Assembly (NCBI RefSeq): GCF_028858515.1
Contig: NZ_JAPJZJ010000005.1
Location: 124,001-188,000, forward strand
Direction of reading: 5' to 3'
Length of the DNA stretch: 64,000 bases
From: Aurantiacibacter sp. D1-12
Lineage (GTDB): Bacteria; Pseudomonadota; Alphaproteobacteria; Sphingomonadales; Sphingomonadaceae
Shown here: in pieces, positions 1 through 8,841 of the stretch
How the letters are laid out: each line of letters starts with the position of its first letter
Position numbering within the stretch: position 1 is the first letter of the stretch
Made by a program: the position numbers and the translations under genes
Notes under the pieces: model-generated
The model's database searches: none
Seen by the model: the letters and a program-made list of their open reading frames with translations, nothing else
What the model was told of the DNA's origin: nothing

Positions 1-1445
1 CCGATGGCGAGGTTCTCCCACATGATCGTGAAGGTCAGCCGCGGCAAAGCCTCTGAACCGAACGGTGCCATGAAGTTGATCAGAGCGGAGAAGCCGATTG
101 CATCGCTGGCCGCCTGCATGTTCGCCCCGCCGATTGCCATATCGGCGTAGAGCAGATTGGTCAGCGCGGCGATCAGCGCACCGAAGGTTAGCGTCGCCAT
201 TCGGCCTACAACGGTAAGCATGTAGCCGCCCAGCGCCAGCCCAGCGATGATCGCACCCACGCCGAAGAACTTGGAAGCGAAGGCCACCTCGTCGTTCGTG
301 TAGTTCAGTTCACCCAGATAGAACGGATAGGCAAAGGTGCCCCAGATCGCGTCGCAGATGCGATAGGTCAGGACGAGCGAGAGGATCAGCACAAGCGACC
401 AGCCCATGCGGCCGACAAATTCGACCAGCGGCATCACCAGCGCGCGGTAGAGATGGTCGATGGCAAACGAACCGCCCTCGCCTGCAACCATGTCTTCGGT
501 CATCACGTTCTCGCCCTTGCGCTTTTGCGAAGCGAGCCAGCCGGCAATGAAGGCCGGAATCACCACCGTCGCCACGATGATCCACGGACCGAAGTTCACC
601 GTGAACTCAGTCGGATTCGGTCGCTCTTCGGGCGAATAGGCGAGCGACATATACATGAACGTCAGCACCGTCCCGATGGCAACCGCCCAAAGCAGGCCGA
701 CCGCGCCCAGCGCTTTGGCGCGGACCGATGGCTTAAGCTCACCCGCTTTACGAAGGCTCAGGAGAAGCTCGTCTTCTTCACCCTCACCCGCTTCGCTGAC
801 CTTGGTATCCGGCGCCCAAAGACCCGCGATGCCGATGGCGAGCAGGATGCCGCCCATGATCAGGTAAGTCTGCGGCCAACCGATGCGCGCCGCAATGATG
901 AGGCCAAGCGCGCCGCCGACGAGTGCGGCAAGTCGGTAGCCCATCTGATAAACGGTCGAGAGGATATCTAGTGTCGCCTCCTCATCCGCCACATCGATAC
1001 GCCAGGCATTGATCGCAATATCCTGCGTCGCACTCGCGAGTGCCCCGATGCCGGCGAGCAGGCTGAACCAGCCGATTGCCTCGTTGGTCGGGTTGGACAG
1101 GCTCAACGCTATCAGGATCACGCCAAGAAGGATCTGTGCAGGTACGATCCATTGCTTGCGCTTGCCAAGCCTGGAAAAGCCGGGGATCGAAACCTTGTCG
1201 ATCAGCGGCGACCACAGGAACTGGAAAGCATAGGCAAGGCCGATAAGCGAGAAGACACCCATCGTCTCCAGCTCTACCTCTGCTTCGGAAAGCCAGGCGT
1301 AGAGCGTGCCGAGGAACAGCGAGAACGGCAGGCCGCTGGCGAACCCGAACAGCGCGGTGTATCCGCTCTTCGGATTACGCAGGCTCCTGAACAGCGTGCC
1401 CCAACCGGGCTTTTTCTTGGTCGTTTCAGCTGTGGCTTCGGCCAT
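1..1445 (-). CDS. ampG: AmpG-family muropeptide MFS permease, 3' end beyond window
   Basis: The frame is open from the ATG at 1445 down to base 1, so about 481 residues are present and the C-terminus is missing. The protein begins MAEATAETTKKKPGWGTLF and then shows GFASGLPFSLFLGTL, the N-terminal signature of AmpG-type permeases, followed by an ATQDIAINAWRID segment matching the conserved SQDI-x-IDA-R-I region after TM4. Near the window edge TIMWENLAIG matches the late ENL-x-GG motif of the family. Many hydrophobic helices are visible. AmpG imports anhydromuropeptides from the periplasm for peptidoglycan recycling. It diverges from the pseudouridine synthase gene at 1511, with only 65 bp between them. 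The family call is firm; the transported substrate is inferred. Confidence 0.85.
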   Translation of the reverse strand, partial: MAEATAETTKKKPGWGTLFRSLRNPKSGYTALFGFASGLPFSLFLGTLYAWLSEAEVELETMGVFSLIGLAYAFQFLWSPLIDKVSIPGFSRLGKRKQWIVPAQILLGVILIALSLSNPTNEAIGWFSLLAGIGALASATQDIAINAWRIDVADEEATLDILSTVYQMGYRLAALVGGALGLIIAARIGWPQTYLIMGGILLAIGIAGLWAPDTKVSEAGEGEEDELLLSLRKAGELKPSVRAKALGAVGLLWAVAIGTVLTFMYMSLAYSPEERPNPTEFTVNFGPWIIVATVVIPAFIAGWLASQKRKGENVMTEDMVAGEGGSFAIDHLYRALVMPLVEFVGRMGWSLVLILSLVLTYRICDAIWGTFAYPFYLGELNYTNDEVAFASKFFGVGAIIAGLALGGYMLTVVGRMATLTFGALIAALTNLLYADMAIGGANMQAASDAIGFSALINFMAPFGSEALPRLTFTIMWENLAI

Positions 1446-1510
1446 TGAGGCGCTCCCGTATTATCTTCCCTCTCCCGCATTACCGCTAAACCATCGCAAT
1501 GGAAGGCTAG

Positions 1511-2305
1511 ATGAACGGGCAATCACCGCCTATGGCGCTGCTCATGTCGAATGAACCACGTCCCGAAGGCGATCGGATCGCCAAATTGCTCGCCCGTGCG
1601 GGTGTCGCCAGTCGCCGCGAGATCGAGCGGATGATCGAGGCGCGCCGGATCAAGATCGGGAACGAGCTGGTGACCACGCCCGCCACCTTCCTCACCAGCC
1701 TGAAGGGTGTGACGGTGGACGGCAAACCTGTCGGAAAGCCCGAACGCACGCGGCTATTCGCCTTTCACAAGCCCACCGGCCTGCTGACGGCGGAGCGCGA
1801 TTTCTCGGGTCGCCCAACCATCTACACCGCACTCCGCAACGCTCTGCCCAAGGACACGCCCCGCCTGATGCCTGTCGGACGTCTCGATATGAATACCGAA
1901 GGCCTGCTGCTGCTTACCAACGATGGTGAGTTCAAGCGCACGCTGGAGCTGCCATCCTCTGAAATCCCTCGCACCTACCGCGCGCGCACATTTGGCGAGA
2001 TCACGCAGGAACAGCTTGAAACGCTGATGGAGGGGATCGAGATCGAGGGCATGCGCTACGACCGTATCGATGCCAACCTCGAACGCCGTACTGGGCGCAA
2101 CCAGTGGATCGAGCTGACGCTGACCGAAGGCAAGAACCGCGAGGTGCGCCGTGTGCTCGAACATTTCGGGCTGGAAGTCAGCCGCCTGATCCGTACCGCT
2201 TACGGACCGTTCGGCCTTGCCGATCTGCCGAAGGGCGCTACGCAGGAAATTCGCAAGGAAGACATTGAGCGCTTCCGCTCCGCATTGAAGCGGGGTGACG
2301 CGTGA
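1511..2305 (+). CDS. rluB: RsuA/RluB-family rRNA pseudouridine synthase
   Basis: 264 residues. An S4 RNA-binding domain occupies roughly residues 20-65 (RIAKLLARAGVASRREIERM). The catalytic domain follows, with the family motif GRLDMNTEGLLLLTND in which Asp126 is the expected nucleophile, and a late GKNREVRRVLEHFGL segment. Length and the KPTGLLTAERDFSGRP stretch fit RluB, which modifies 23S rRNA near position 2605, better than the shorter RsuA, but these are hard to separate by eye. GGAAGG lies just before the ATG at 1511; an alternative ATG at 1544 would remove 11 non-conserved residues. The stop overlaps the rsmD start by 4 bp, so two rRNA-modification genes are translationally coupled. 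Confidence 0.88.
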   Translation: MNGQSPPMALLMSNEPRPEGDRIAKLLARAGVASRREIERMIEARRIKIGNELVTTPATFLTSLKGVTVDGKPVGKPERTRLFAFHKPTGLLTAERDFSGRPTIYTALRNALPKDTPRLMPVGRLDMNTEGLLLLTNDGEFKRTLELPSSEIPRTYRARTFGEITQEQLETLMEGIEIEGMRYDRIDANLERRTGRNQWIELTLTEGKNREVRRVLEHFGLEVSRLIRTAYGPFGLADLPKGATQEIRKEDIERFRSALKRGDA

Positions 2306-2847
2306 GAATTATCGCGGGCGACTGGAAGCGGCGGCCATTGAAGGCTCCGCAAGGTGATGCAACACGCCCCACAGCGGATCGCACCCGCGAAACGCTGTTC
2401 TCAATGCTCACCAGCCGCCTCGGCACCTTTTCAGGGCTTCGCTGTGCTGATCTGTTCGCCGGTTCGGGCGCGCTTGGATTAGAGGCACTAAGCCGCGGTG
2501 CAGAGCATTGCCTGTTCGTCGAGCAGGACGCCGCTGCAATCCGCGCCCTACGCAGCAATATCGCCGCCCTGCGCGCGCAGCAGCAGTGTGACGTGGTCGC
2601 CGGTTCTGCCCTATCACTCGGTCCGGCAAAGGCGCCGCTCGACCTGATCATGCTCGATCCGCCCTACAAGACCGGCGCGGGCGCAGTTGCCATCGACAAG
2701 TTGGTCCGTCTCGGCTGGGTCGGCCCGGGTACATGGGTGACGCTGGAGATCAGCGCGAAAGAGGATGCGGACGTGCGCCGCATGGAAGTCGAAAGCGAGC
2801 GCAAGGTGGGCGCGGCAAAGCTCGTGTTCCTCAGACTGCCTGAATAA
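2302..2847 (+). CDS. rsmD: 16S rRNA (guanine(966)-N(2))-methyltransferase RsmD
   Basis: 181 residues, the usual RsmD length. The start MRIIAGDWKRRPL is the typical N-terminus of the family. The SAM-binding loop DLFAGSGALGLEALSRGA is at about residues 50-67, and the catalytic N-methyltransferase motif DPPY is at 119-122. RsmD makes m2G966 in 16S rRNA on assembling small subunits. The start is GTG at 2302 and overlaps the upstream stop as GTGA, which indicates translational coupling to the pseudouridine synthase. Nothing is atypical. Confidence 0.93.
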   Translation: MRIIAGDWKRRPLKAPQGDATRPTADRTRETLFSMLTSRLGTFSGLRCADLFAGSGALGLEALSRGAEHCLFVEQDAAAIRALRSNIAALRAQQQCDVVAGSALSLGPAKAPLDLIMLDPPYKTGAGAVAIDKLVRLGWVGPGTWVTLEISAKEDADVRRMEVESERKVGAAKLVFLRLPE

Positions 2848-2878
2848 GCCTTCCCGCGCTCTTGCGGCCCGTCGCCGC

Positions 2879-2893
2879 GTTCCCTAACTGTTC
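2879..2893 (+). promoter_or_regulatory. Candidate LexA (SOS) box before the UvrD-like helicase
   Basis: GTTC CCTAACT GTTC is an exact match to the alphaproteobacterial SOS operator GTTC-N7-GTTC. It ends 4 bases before the GTG at 2898. A second box of the same form lies upstream of recA in this window. Its position argues that the helicase is LexA-controlled and that translation starts at 2898, not at the upstream TTG at 2862, which would put the box inside the coding region. LexA binding is inferred. Confidence 0.6.
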
Positions 2894-2897
2894 GCAA

Positions 2898-5189
2898 GTG
2901 ACCCAGACCCCCGCCACCACTGATACCGCACCCGAGTGGCTGAGCCATCTCAACGCGCCGCAGCGCGAAGCTGTGATGACGACCGAAGGGCCGGTGCTGA
3001 TGCTGGCAGGTGCCGGGACTGGCAAAACCGCCGCCCTCACTCATCGGCTGGCGCATATCGTGCGCGAGCGGCTTGCATGGCCGAGCGAAATCCTCTGTGT
3101 CACTTTCACCAACAAGGCTGCGCGCGAGATGCGCGAGCGTGTGGGCAAACTGACCGGTGGTGCACTGGAAGGGATGCCGTGGCTTGGCACTTTCCATTCG
3201 ATCGGTGCCAAGATGCTGCGCCGTCATGCCGAGCTGGTGGACCTCAAGAGCAATTACACGATTATCGATACCGACGATCAGCTGCGGTTGCTCAAGGCGC
3301 TCATCCGTGAGCATGATGTCGATGAAAAGCGCTGGCCGCCTCGGCAACTCGCTGGGCTGATCGACAGCTGGAAGAACAAGGGGCTCAACCCCGATGATCT
3401 GACGCCGGTGGACAATGAAAGCTACGCCAACGGTAAGGGGCAGGAGATGTACCGCCTCTATCAGGCACGGTTGCGCAGCCTGAACGCCTGCGATTTCGGC
3501 GATCTGCTGCTCCATATGCTCAACATTTTCCGCAAGCACCGCGACGTGCTGGAACAGTACCAGAAGCGCTTCAAATATGTACTGGTGGATGAGTATCAGG
3601 ATACCAACGCCGTGCAGTACCTGTGGCTGCGGCTGATCGCGCAGGATCGCAAGAACATCTGCGTGGTGGGCGACGATGACCAGTCGATCTATTCGTGGCG
3701 CGGGGCGGAAGTCGCCAACATCCTGCGCTTCGACAAGGACTTTCCCAACGCCAAGGTCGTGCGGCTGGAGCAGAACTATCGCTCGACCCCGCAAATTCTC
3801 GCCGCTGCCGGTGGGCTGATTGCTGCCAACTCGCAGCGGCTCGGCAAAGAGCTGTGGACCGAGCTGCCACCGGGAGAGAAAGTGCGCGTGATCGGCGTGT
3901 GGGACGCGCCCGAAGAAGCCCGCCGCGTGGGCGAGGAGATCGAGCGGCTGGAAAGCGAAGGCGCGCCACTCGAACAGATCGCCATCCTCGTGCGCGCGCA
4001 GTACCAGACGCGCGAGTTCGAAGACCGCTTCATCCAGATCGGCCTATCCTACCGCATTGTGGGCGGTTTCCGCTTCTACGAGCGCGCCGAAGTACGCGAT
4101 GCCCTCGCCTACCTGCGGGTGATCGCACAACCGGCGGACGATCTTGCGTTCGAACGGATCTACAACACCCCCAAGCGCGGCATTGGTGCCAAGACGCTGG
4201 AGAAGATGCACGCGCACGCCCGCGCGACCGGACAGCCGCTCGCCGCAGCCGCGCTGGAACTGGCCGATAGTGACGAACTGCCCCCGCGCGCGCGCAACAC
4301 GATTGCCGAACTGATGCGCAGCTTCCTCAAGTGGCGCGAAATGGCCGAGGCGGTGACGCCGTCCGAACTCATGCGCGTGGTGCTGGAAGACAGCGGATAT
4401 GATGCGATGCTGAAGGCCGACCGCACCAGCGAAGCCGCAGGCCGCGCGGAAAACCTCACCGAGCTCACCCGCGCGATGGAAGAATACGAAACGCTGGGCG
4501 ATTTCCTCGAACACGTAGCCCTCGTCATGGACAATGACGCACGCGATGATGAGGAAAAGGTGACCATCATGACGATGCACGCCGCGAAGGGGCTGGAATT
4601 CGACCATGTCTTCCTGCCCGGCTGGGAAGAGGGCGTATTCCCCAGCCAGCGCTCGCTCGACGAAGGCGGGCTTGCCAGCCTGGAGGAAGAGCGCCGCCTT
4701 GCTTACGTGGCTATCACCCGCGCGCGCCGTCGCTGCACGATCCTGCACGCCGCCAATCGCCGCATCTTCGGCCAGTGGAACAGCTCGATCCCCAGCCGTT
4801 TTGTCGAGGAGCTGCCCGAAGAGCATGTGGCCGTCGAAACAACCATGAGCGGCGGACGCTCTCTATGGCAAGCGAACTGGAGCGAAAGCGAAGACCCCTT
4901 CGCCCACGTCAGCCAGTCCCGCCCCGACCGCTCCGGCGCACGCGGCCCCGGCTGGCAACGCGCGCTCGCCAGCGGATACGAAACGAAGCAGAAACGCGTA
5001 AAGGAAAGCACCCGCAGCGCCGCCAGCTTCGCCGCCAAACCGCGCACCGACATCACCGTGGGCGACCGCGTCTTCCACGAGAAGTTCGGCTACGGCGAAG
5101 TCATGGGCCAAGAAGGCAACAAGCTGGTGATCGAATTCGACCACGCAGGCGAGAAGCGGGTGATTGATAGCTTTGTGAGTTTGGCGTGA
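2898..5189 (+). CDS. uvrD: UvrD/PcrA-type superfamily 1 DNA helicase
   Basis: About 763 residues from the GTG at 2898. The frame is open back to a TTG at 2862, but homology begins at LSHLNAPQREAVMTTEGPV and an SOS box ends 4 bases before 2898. Helicase motifs appear in order: Q motif LNAPQREAV, Walker A AGAGTGKTAALT, motif Ia TFTNKAAREMRER, Walker B VDEYQDTN, motif III VVGDDDQSIYSWRGA, motif IV LEQNYRST, motif V TMHAAKGLEFDHVF and motif VI YVAITRARR. The C-terminus (GDRVFHEKFGYGEVM onward) is the Tudor-like tail of PcrA/UvrD that binds RNA polymerase. It is a 3'-5' helicase for nucleotide excision and mismatch repair. It may share a transcript with rsmD but also has its own candidate SOS control. 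Confidence 0.92.
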   Translation: MTQTPATTDTAPEWLSHLNAPQREAVMTTEGPVLMLAGAGTGKTAALTHRLAHIVRERLAWPSEILCVTFTNKAAREMRERVGKLTGGALEGMPWLGTFHSIGAKMLRRHAELVDLKSNYTIIDTDDQLRLLKALIREHDVDEKRWPPRQLAGLIDSWKNKGLNPDDLTPVDNESYANGKGQEMYRLYQARLRSLNACDFGDLLLHMLNIFRKHRDVLEQYQKRFKYVLVDEYQDTNAVQYLWLRLIAQDRKNICVVGDDDQSIYSWRGAEVANILRFDKDFPNAKVVRLEQNYRSTPQILAAAGGLIAANSQRLGKELWTELPPGEKVRVIGVWDAPEEARRVGEEIERLESEGAPLEQIAILVRAQYQTREFEDRFIQIGLSYRIVGGFRFYERAEVRDALAYLRVIAQPADDLAFERIYNTPKRGIGAKTLEKMHAHARATGQPLAAAALELADSDELPPRARNTIAELMRSFLKWREMAEAVTPSELMRVVLEDSGYDAMLKADRTSEAAGRAENLTELTRAMEEYETLGDFLEHVALVMDNDARDDEEKVTIMTMHAAKGLEFDHVFLPGWEEGVFPSQRSLDEGGLASLEEERRLAYVAITRARRRCTILHAANRRIFGQWNSSIPSRFVEELPEEHVAVETTMSGGRSLWQANWSESEDPFAHVSQSRPDRSGARGPGWQRALASGYETKQKRVKESTRSAASFAAKPRTDITVGDRVFHEKFGYGEVMGQEGNKLVIEFDHAGEKRVIDSFVSLA

Positions 5190-5250
5190 GGGGTGCTGTC
5201 AAAACAAGCTGAACCAACAGGCTAGCGTTCAGTCCGGTTTAGTCTCAAGA

Positions 5251-5280
5251 TTGACTGATGAGAGACCTCCTGCTTAGCTA
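5251..5280 (+). promoter_or_regulatory. Candidate sigma70-type promoter of the serine hydrolase gene
   Basis: TTGACT at 5251-5256, an 18-base spacer and TAGCTA at 5275-5280 resemble a vegetative promoter. They lie about 40 bases before the ATG at 5322 in the otherwise empty spacer after uvrD. This would give the low-GC gene its own transcript. Call made by eye from consensus similarity. Confidence 0.3.
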
Positions 5281-5321
5281 GTTTAAGATTTAGGTGGCAC
5301 AACTATCGAGTGAGATCATCA

Positions 5322-6188
5322 ATGAGCACCGATATCAAAAAGAGCCACTTCTTCTGCACTGCCTCTGGTCCACTTCTATGCAATAACGAATCTGAGACAA
5401 TGCGTGTCGCGAGCGCGTCGAAGCCTGCGCTCATGCTGGCGTTCTTGATCAAGTACTCCGACCTGATCGATGGCAAGGTCTACGACAGCGCAGGGATTGG
5501 CCAAGCTATTTGTCATGGACCGTTTGACCCGAAGAGCAGTACAGCATGGAAGGTGCTGGAAGGCACGACTGCTACATACTCAGTCGACAAAATAGTCGTC
5601 AGGAATCTTGCCACATTGATGGGTGCGTGGAGCTTTGCGGAGATCGCTGCAGCAATGATGGCCCCAGACGCCCAATCCATTGAGAATGCGATTAGATCTA
5701 TAGGTTTGAATAAAAACGACTTTGACTCGCCAGTATACAACTCCGCAACCAACTTGGCGATGCTGGCATTGGGTGGGCCGGCAGGAGCAAGCAGCGCTAT
5801 TGCAAAATTGGGCTTCGACGGCGCGGGCGACATAATTTTCAACAGGTACATGTGGGAACCCCGAGCCAACATCGCTGACGACAATACCGCGACAGCAAAA
5901 TCGCTGGCTCACATGATGCAGTTCATCAATTGTTACGAAGGAAAGATCGGAACCACCGCGAAAAACGCGCTTAATGCACAGTCGGCACCTTTCTCCAAAA
6001 ACGGTATCCTCAAATCCCTTCCTCCCGTCCACGCAATGGCCAGATGCATCGAGCATTCTGGCACCAAAATTTTTTACGGGATGATCTACAATGTGCCTTC
6101 CTCTTCGACGCTTGATTATGCTGCCCTCGAAACGGAATTCAAGAATGATGAAAGCATCCTAGTGGATGAAGCGAAGGCGCTTCTGTAA
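5322..6188 (+). CDS. Class A beta-lactamase-like serine hydrolase, degenerate motifs
   Basis: 288 residues from the ATG at 5322 (a GTG at 5310 would add 4). Residues 31-34 read SASK, an SxxK motif at the start of a helix (SASKPALMLAFL), as in penicillin-recognising serine hydrolases. NSATNLAMLALGGPAG at about 140-155 resembles the class A segment after the SDN loop, although the SDN triad itself reads VYN. NTATAKSLAHMMQF resembles the late class A helix, and HSGT at 245-248 occupies the KTG/KSG position. No signal peptide is seen, which is odd for a cell-wall enzyme. GC is visibly lower than in the flanking genes and codon use differs, suggesting acquisition. Fold assignment is moderately supported; a beta-lactamase activity is not claimed because the second motif is poor. 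Confidence 0.55.
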   Translation: MSTDIKKSHFFCTASGPLLCNNESETMRVASASKPALMLAFLIKYSDLIDGKVYDSAGIGQAICHGPFDPKSSTAWKVLEGTTATYSVDKIVVRNLATLMGAWSFAEIAAAMMAPDAQSIENAIRSIGLNKNDFDSPVYNSATNLAMLALGGPAGASSAIAKLGFDGAGDIIFNRYMWEPRANIADDNTATAKSLAHMMQFINCYEGKIGTTAKNALNAQSAPFSKNGILKSLPPVHAMARCIEHSGTKIFYGMIYNVPSSSTLDYAALETEFKNDESILVDEAKALL

Positions 6189-6410
6189 ACGTAGACTTGC
6201 GAGTATTCAGCACCTCTTCTGGAATGCGGATCGTCCTGCGTGTTCGTCACGCTGTTGCATTCTCCTGCACAAGCCCGAAGATCTCACCAGCCTACATGTC
6301 CACTTGCTCTAGAGAAGCCTTTACCGAGTCAAATCAGCAACTCTGGGTTGGGCCTGATCAACTCTCAAAAACCCCGTTGGCACGGGATCATATTTGGCGG
6401 CCTAAGCGAC

Positions 6411-7247
6411 CTATGAAACAGCCTTTTCACTAACAATGGTCGACTCCAAATCATCTGACCCAGTCTCCAACGGCCGTATCAGCTCACCAAAAAACCCCCG
6501 CGTGCCTTCGGCAATCCCCGTCTCGCAGTTCAGGTACGGCGCGGGATCGCGGTAGGTACCGAACAGCTTGTCCCACAGGGTGATGGTGTTGGCGTAGTTG
6601 TATCCCATCAGCGCCTCGTCACGGATGTGGTGCAGGCGGTGTGCTGCGGGGGACATCAGAACCTTGCCGATCGGACCGAGCGTCCAAGGCAGATCGCAGT
6701 GCAGGAAGTGCCCCCACCAGCTTCGGATGAGGGTCGACAGCAGGATCGCCCAGACAGGCATGCCCATCAGGATGACTAGCGTCAGGTCAATCAGCATCGA
6801 CATGACCTTCTCGACCGGGTGCTTGCGTTGCAGAGTTAGCCAGTGGATCGCAGTGTCCGAGTGGTGGGTCGCGTGAAAACGCCAGAGCTGCGGCATATGC
6901 TGCAGGCGGTGGCGCCAGTAGCTTGGCAGGTCGGTGAACACCACGCACAGCGCCACGGTAACAACGGCGGGCACCTGGTCCCACATCGCGCTGTCAATCG
7001 GACTGATCGTCGACAGGCCAAGCTCCAGCAGAAGGAAGGGGTAGAGGAACAGCGGGCCGATGATCAGCGCATTGGTGGCGGCGAGCAGCAAGTTGGTGGT
7101 GGCTTCGTTCCGGCACTTGCCCAGTGCGGCGACAATTGCGCCGCGTTTGAGCACAAGCGCGAGCACGCCGAAGACGAACGCCATCGGCGCGATTTCGCGC
7201 AGGAAGCCCACAACAGGATCGACAGCCCATTCCATGCTGCCAGCCAT
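6411..7247 (-). CDS. Sterol desaturase / fatty acid hydroxylase superfamily protein
   Basis: 278 residues with four to five hydrophobic segments. The di-iron histidine clusters of the superfamily are clear: HRLQH, HATHH and HRLHH, plus a further histidine-bearing segment (WGHFLHCD). These residues ligate two irons in membrane hydroxylases and desaturases such as CrtZ-like, sterol C5 desaturase and alkylglycerol monooxygenase enzymes. The ending GTRGFFGELIRPLE is typical of short bacterial members. The substrate, lipid or carotenoid, cannot be told from sequence. The gene stands alone, with a 222-bp spacer on its 3' side in which only an unsupported short frame is seen. Confidence 0.82.
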   Translation of the reverse strand: MAGSMEWAVDPVVGFLREIAPMAFVFGVLALVLKRGAIVAALGKCRNEATTNLLLAATNALIIGPLFLYPFLLLELGLSTISPIDSAMWDQVPAVVTVALCVVFTDLPSYWRHRLQHMPQLWRFHATHHSDTAIHWLTLQRKHPVEKVMSMLIDLTLVILMGMPVWAILLSTLIRSWWGHFLHCDLPWTLGPIGKVLMSPAAHRLHHIRDEALMGYNYANTITLWDKLFGTYRDPAPYLNCETGIAEGTRGFFGELIRPLETGSDDLESTIVSEKAVS

Positions 7248-7319
7248 GCGCGAATAGTGCTAATTTCGCTTTAACATTTGCCCGATTGCGGTGTGTCCCA
7301 GGGTGCGAGGACTACGCGA

Positions 7320-8705
7320 TCAATCGAAGCCTACGCCGAGGAAGCCGGGCTTCGGGCCGTTCCATTCGCCGGCAGGGACCGGCTCATCATCAGCATCGCG
7401 GCGGCGCGATTGCTTCTTGGGCTTGTCCTGCTTGGAAGACGTGTTGTCCTTGCGCGGCTTCTTCTCGCGCTTCGGTTTGTCCTCGGCATCGGCTTTCTTC
7501 GTGCGCGAACGCTTGGGCTTTTCCTCGCGCCCTTCCTGATCGCCCTCATCCTTCTTCGGCGCAGCCTTGGGAAGGTCAACGCGCACGTCCTTCTTCCCGA
7601 ACACGGGCACCTTGCTGCCGGTCAGCTTCTCGACGTTCTCGATCGCTTCAGCGTCTTCGGGCGAGACAAAAGTGAAAGCGCGGCCTTTTGCTCCAGCGCG
7701 CCCGGTGCGGCCAATGCGGTGGACGTAGTCATCCGGGTGCCACGGGGTGTCAAAGTTGAACACGTGGCTCACACCCTTGATGTCCAGTCCGCGCGCGGCA
7801 ACGTCGGATGCGACGAGAATGTTGATCTCGCCATCTTTGAACCGCTGCAGTTCCTTGTTGCGCTGGTTCTGGTCGATATCGCCGTGGATCTCTCCGCTGG
7901 CAAAACCGTGGCGCTGCAGGCTCTTGTTGAGTTCGCGCACTGTCGTCTTGCGGTTGGCAAAGATAATCGCGGTTTCGACATGATCGTTGCGCAGCAGCCA
8001 GCGCAGCGTCGAGCGCTTTTCACGGTTTGGCACCGGAATTTTGAACGCGGTGATGTTCTCGTTGGTCGAGGCCGCGCGACTCACTTCGATCCGCTTGGGA
8101 TTGCTGAGGAATTTCTTCGCGAGCTTCTCGATGGGCGGCGGCATGGTGGCAGAAAACAGCATGGTCTGCCGCGTTTCGGGCAACTTGTCGCAGATGAACT
8201 CGATATCGGGGATGAAGCCCATGTCGAGCATCCGGTCAGCTTCGTCGATCACCAGCAGCTCGCAGCCGTTGAGCATGATCTTACCACGCTCAAACAAGTC
8301 CATCAGGCGGCCCGGCGTGGCGATCAGAACGTCGACACCTTCATTAAGCGCCTTCAACTGCTCGCCCATCTGCACGCCGCCGATCAGCAGCGCCATGGTG
8401 AGATCATGGTTCTTGCCGTACTTCTCGAAGTTCTCTGCCACCTGCGCGGCCAGCTCGCGCGTCGGCTCCAGAATAAGCGAGCGCGGCATCAGCGCGCGGC
8501 GACGACCGGCGGCCATCACGTCGATCATCGGCAGCACGAAGCTGGCAGTCTTCCCTGTGCCCGTCTGCGCGATGCCGATCATGTCCTTCATCATCAGGAC
8601 GGCAGGAATGGCCTCTGCCTGGATCGGCGTAGGCTCGGTATAACCCGCAACGTCCACCGCTTTGAGAAGTTCAGGCGAAAGGCCGAGATCGGCAAAAGTG
8701 GTCAA
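7320..8705 (-). CDS. rhlE: DEAD-box ATP-dependent RNA helicase, RhlE-like
   Basis: About 461 residues from the TTG at 8705, where homology begins (TTFADLGLSPELLKAV). The frame extends to a GTG at 8783, but those 26 residues look non-homologous, so the start is uncertain. Motifs in order: Q motif GYTEPTPIQAEAIP, Walker A AQTGTGKT, PTRELA, TPGRLMD, DEAD, SAT, then the second RecA domain with HGDIDQNQRN, VASDVAARGLDI and HRIGRTGRAG. The C-terminal 90 residues are a highly basic, disordered Lys/Arg/Asp tail ending PGFLGVGFD, a tail type common in RhlE-like helicases for RNA contact. Likely role: ribosome assembly and cold-stress RNA remodelling. DEAD-box call firm; subtype less so. Confidence 0.9.
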   Translation of the reverse strand: MTTFADLGLSPELLKAVDVAGYTEPTPIQAEAIPAVLMMKDMIGIAQTGTGKTASFVLPMIDVMAAGRRRALMPRSLILEPTRELAAQVAENFEKYGKNHDLTMALLIGGVQMGEQLKALNEGVDVLIATPGRLMDLFERGKIMLNGCELLVIDEADRMLDMGFIPDIEFICDKLPETRQTMLFSATMPPPIEKLAKKFLSNPKRIEVSRAASTNENITAFKIPVPNREKRSTLRWLLRNDHVETAIIFANRKTTVRELNKSLQRHGFASGEIHGDIDQNQRNKELQRFKDGEINILVASDVAARGLDIKGVSHVFNFDTPWHPDDYVHRIGRTGRAGAKGRAFTFVSPEDAEAIENVEKLTGSKVPVFGKKDVRVDLPKAAPKKDEGDQEGREEKPKRSRTKKADAEDKPKREKKPRKDNTSSKQDKPKKQSRRRDADDEPVPAGEWNGPKPGFLGVGFD

Positions 8706-8841
8706 ATCGTGTGTATCCGGAAAATAGAATGCCCTGCTGCAATGCAACAGAGCCGCAAATGCTGCGCGCGCCCTACGCAGCACAGGGGCAAAGAGTCAAG
8801 ATTTACGGATAGTTTGACGGAACTCCGCCCACATGTTGTGC

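Noticed and set aside
2862-2897. TTG start for the helicase
   Set aside because: The SOS box lies within this extension and the residues are not conserved; GTG 2898 preferred.
2664-3794. 376-residue open frame on the minus strand under uvrD
   Set aside because: Shadow of the helicase; no ribosome site and no family pattern.
6197-6433. 78-residue plus frame after the serine hydrolase gene
   Set aside because: No ribosome site, no similarity and it runs into the convergent hydroxylase gene; spacer considered empty.
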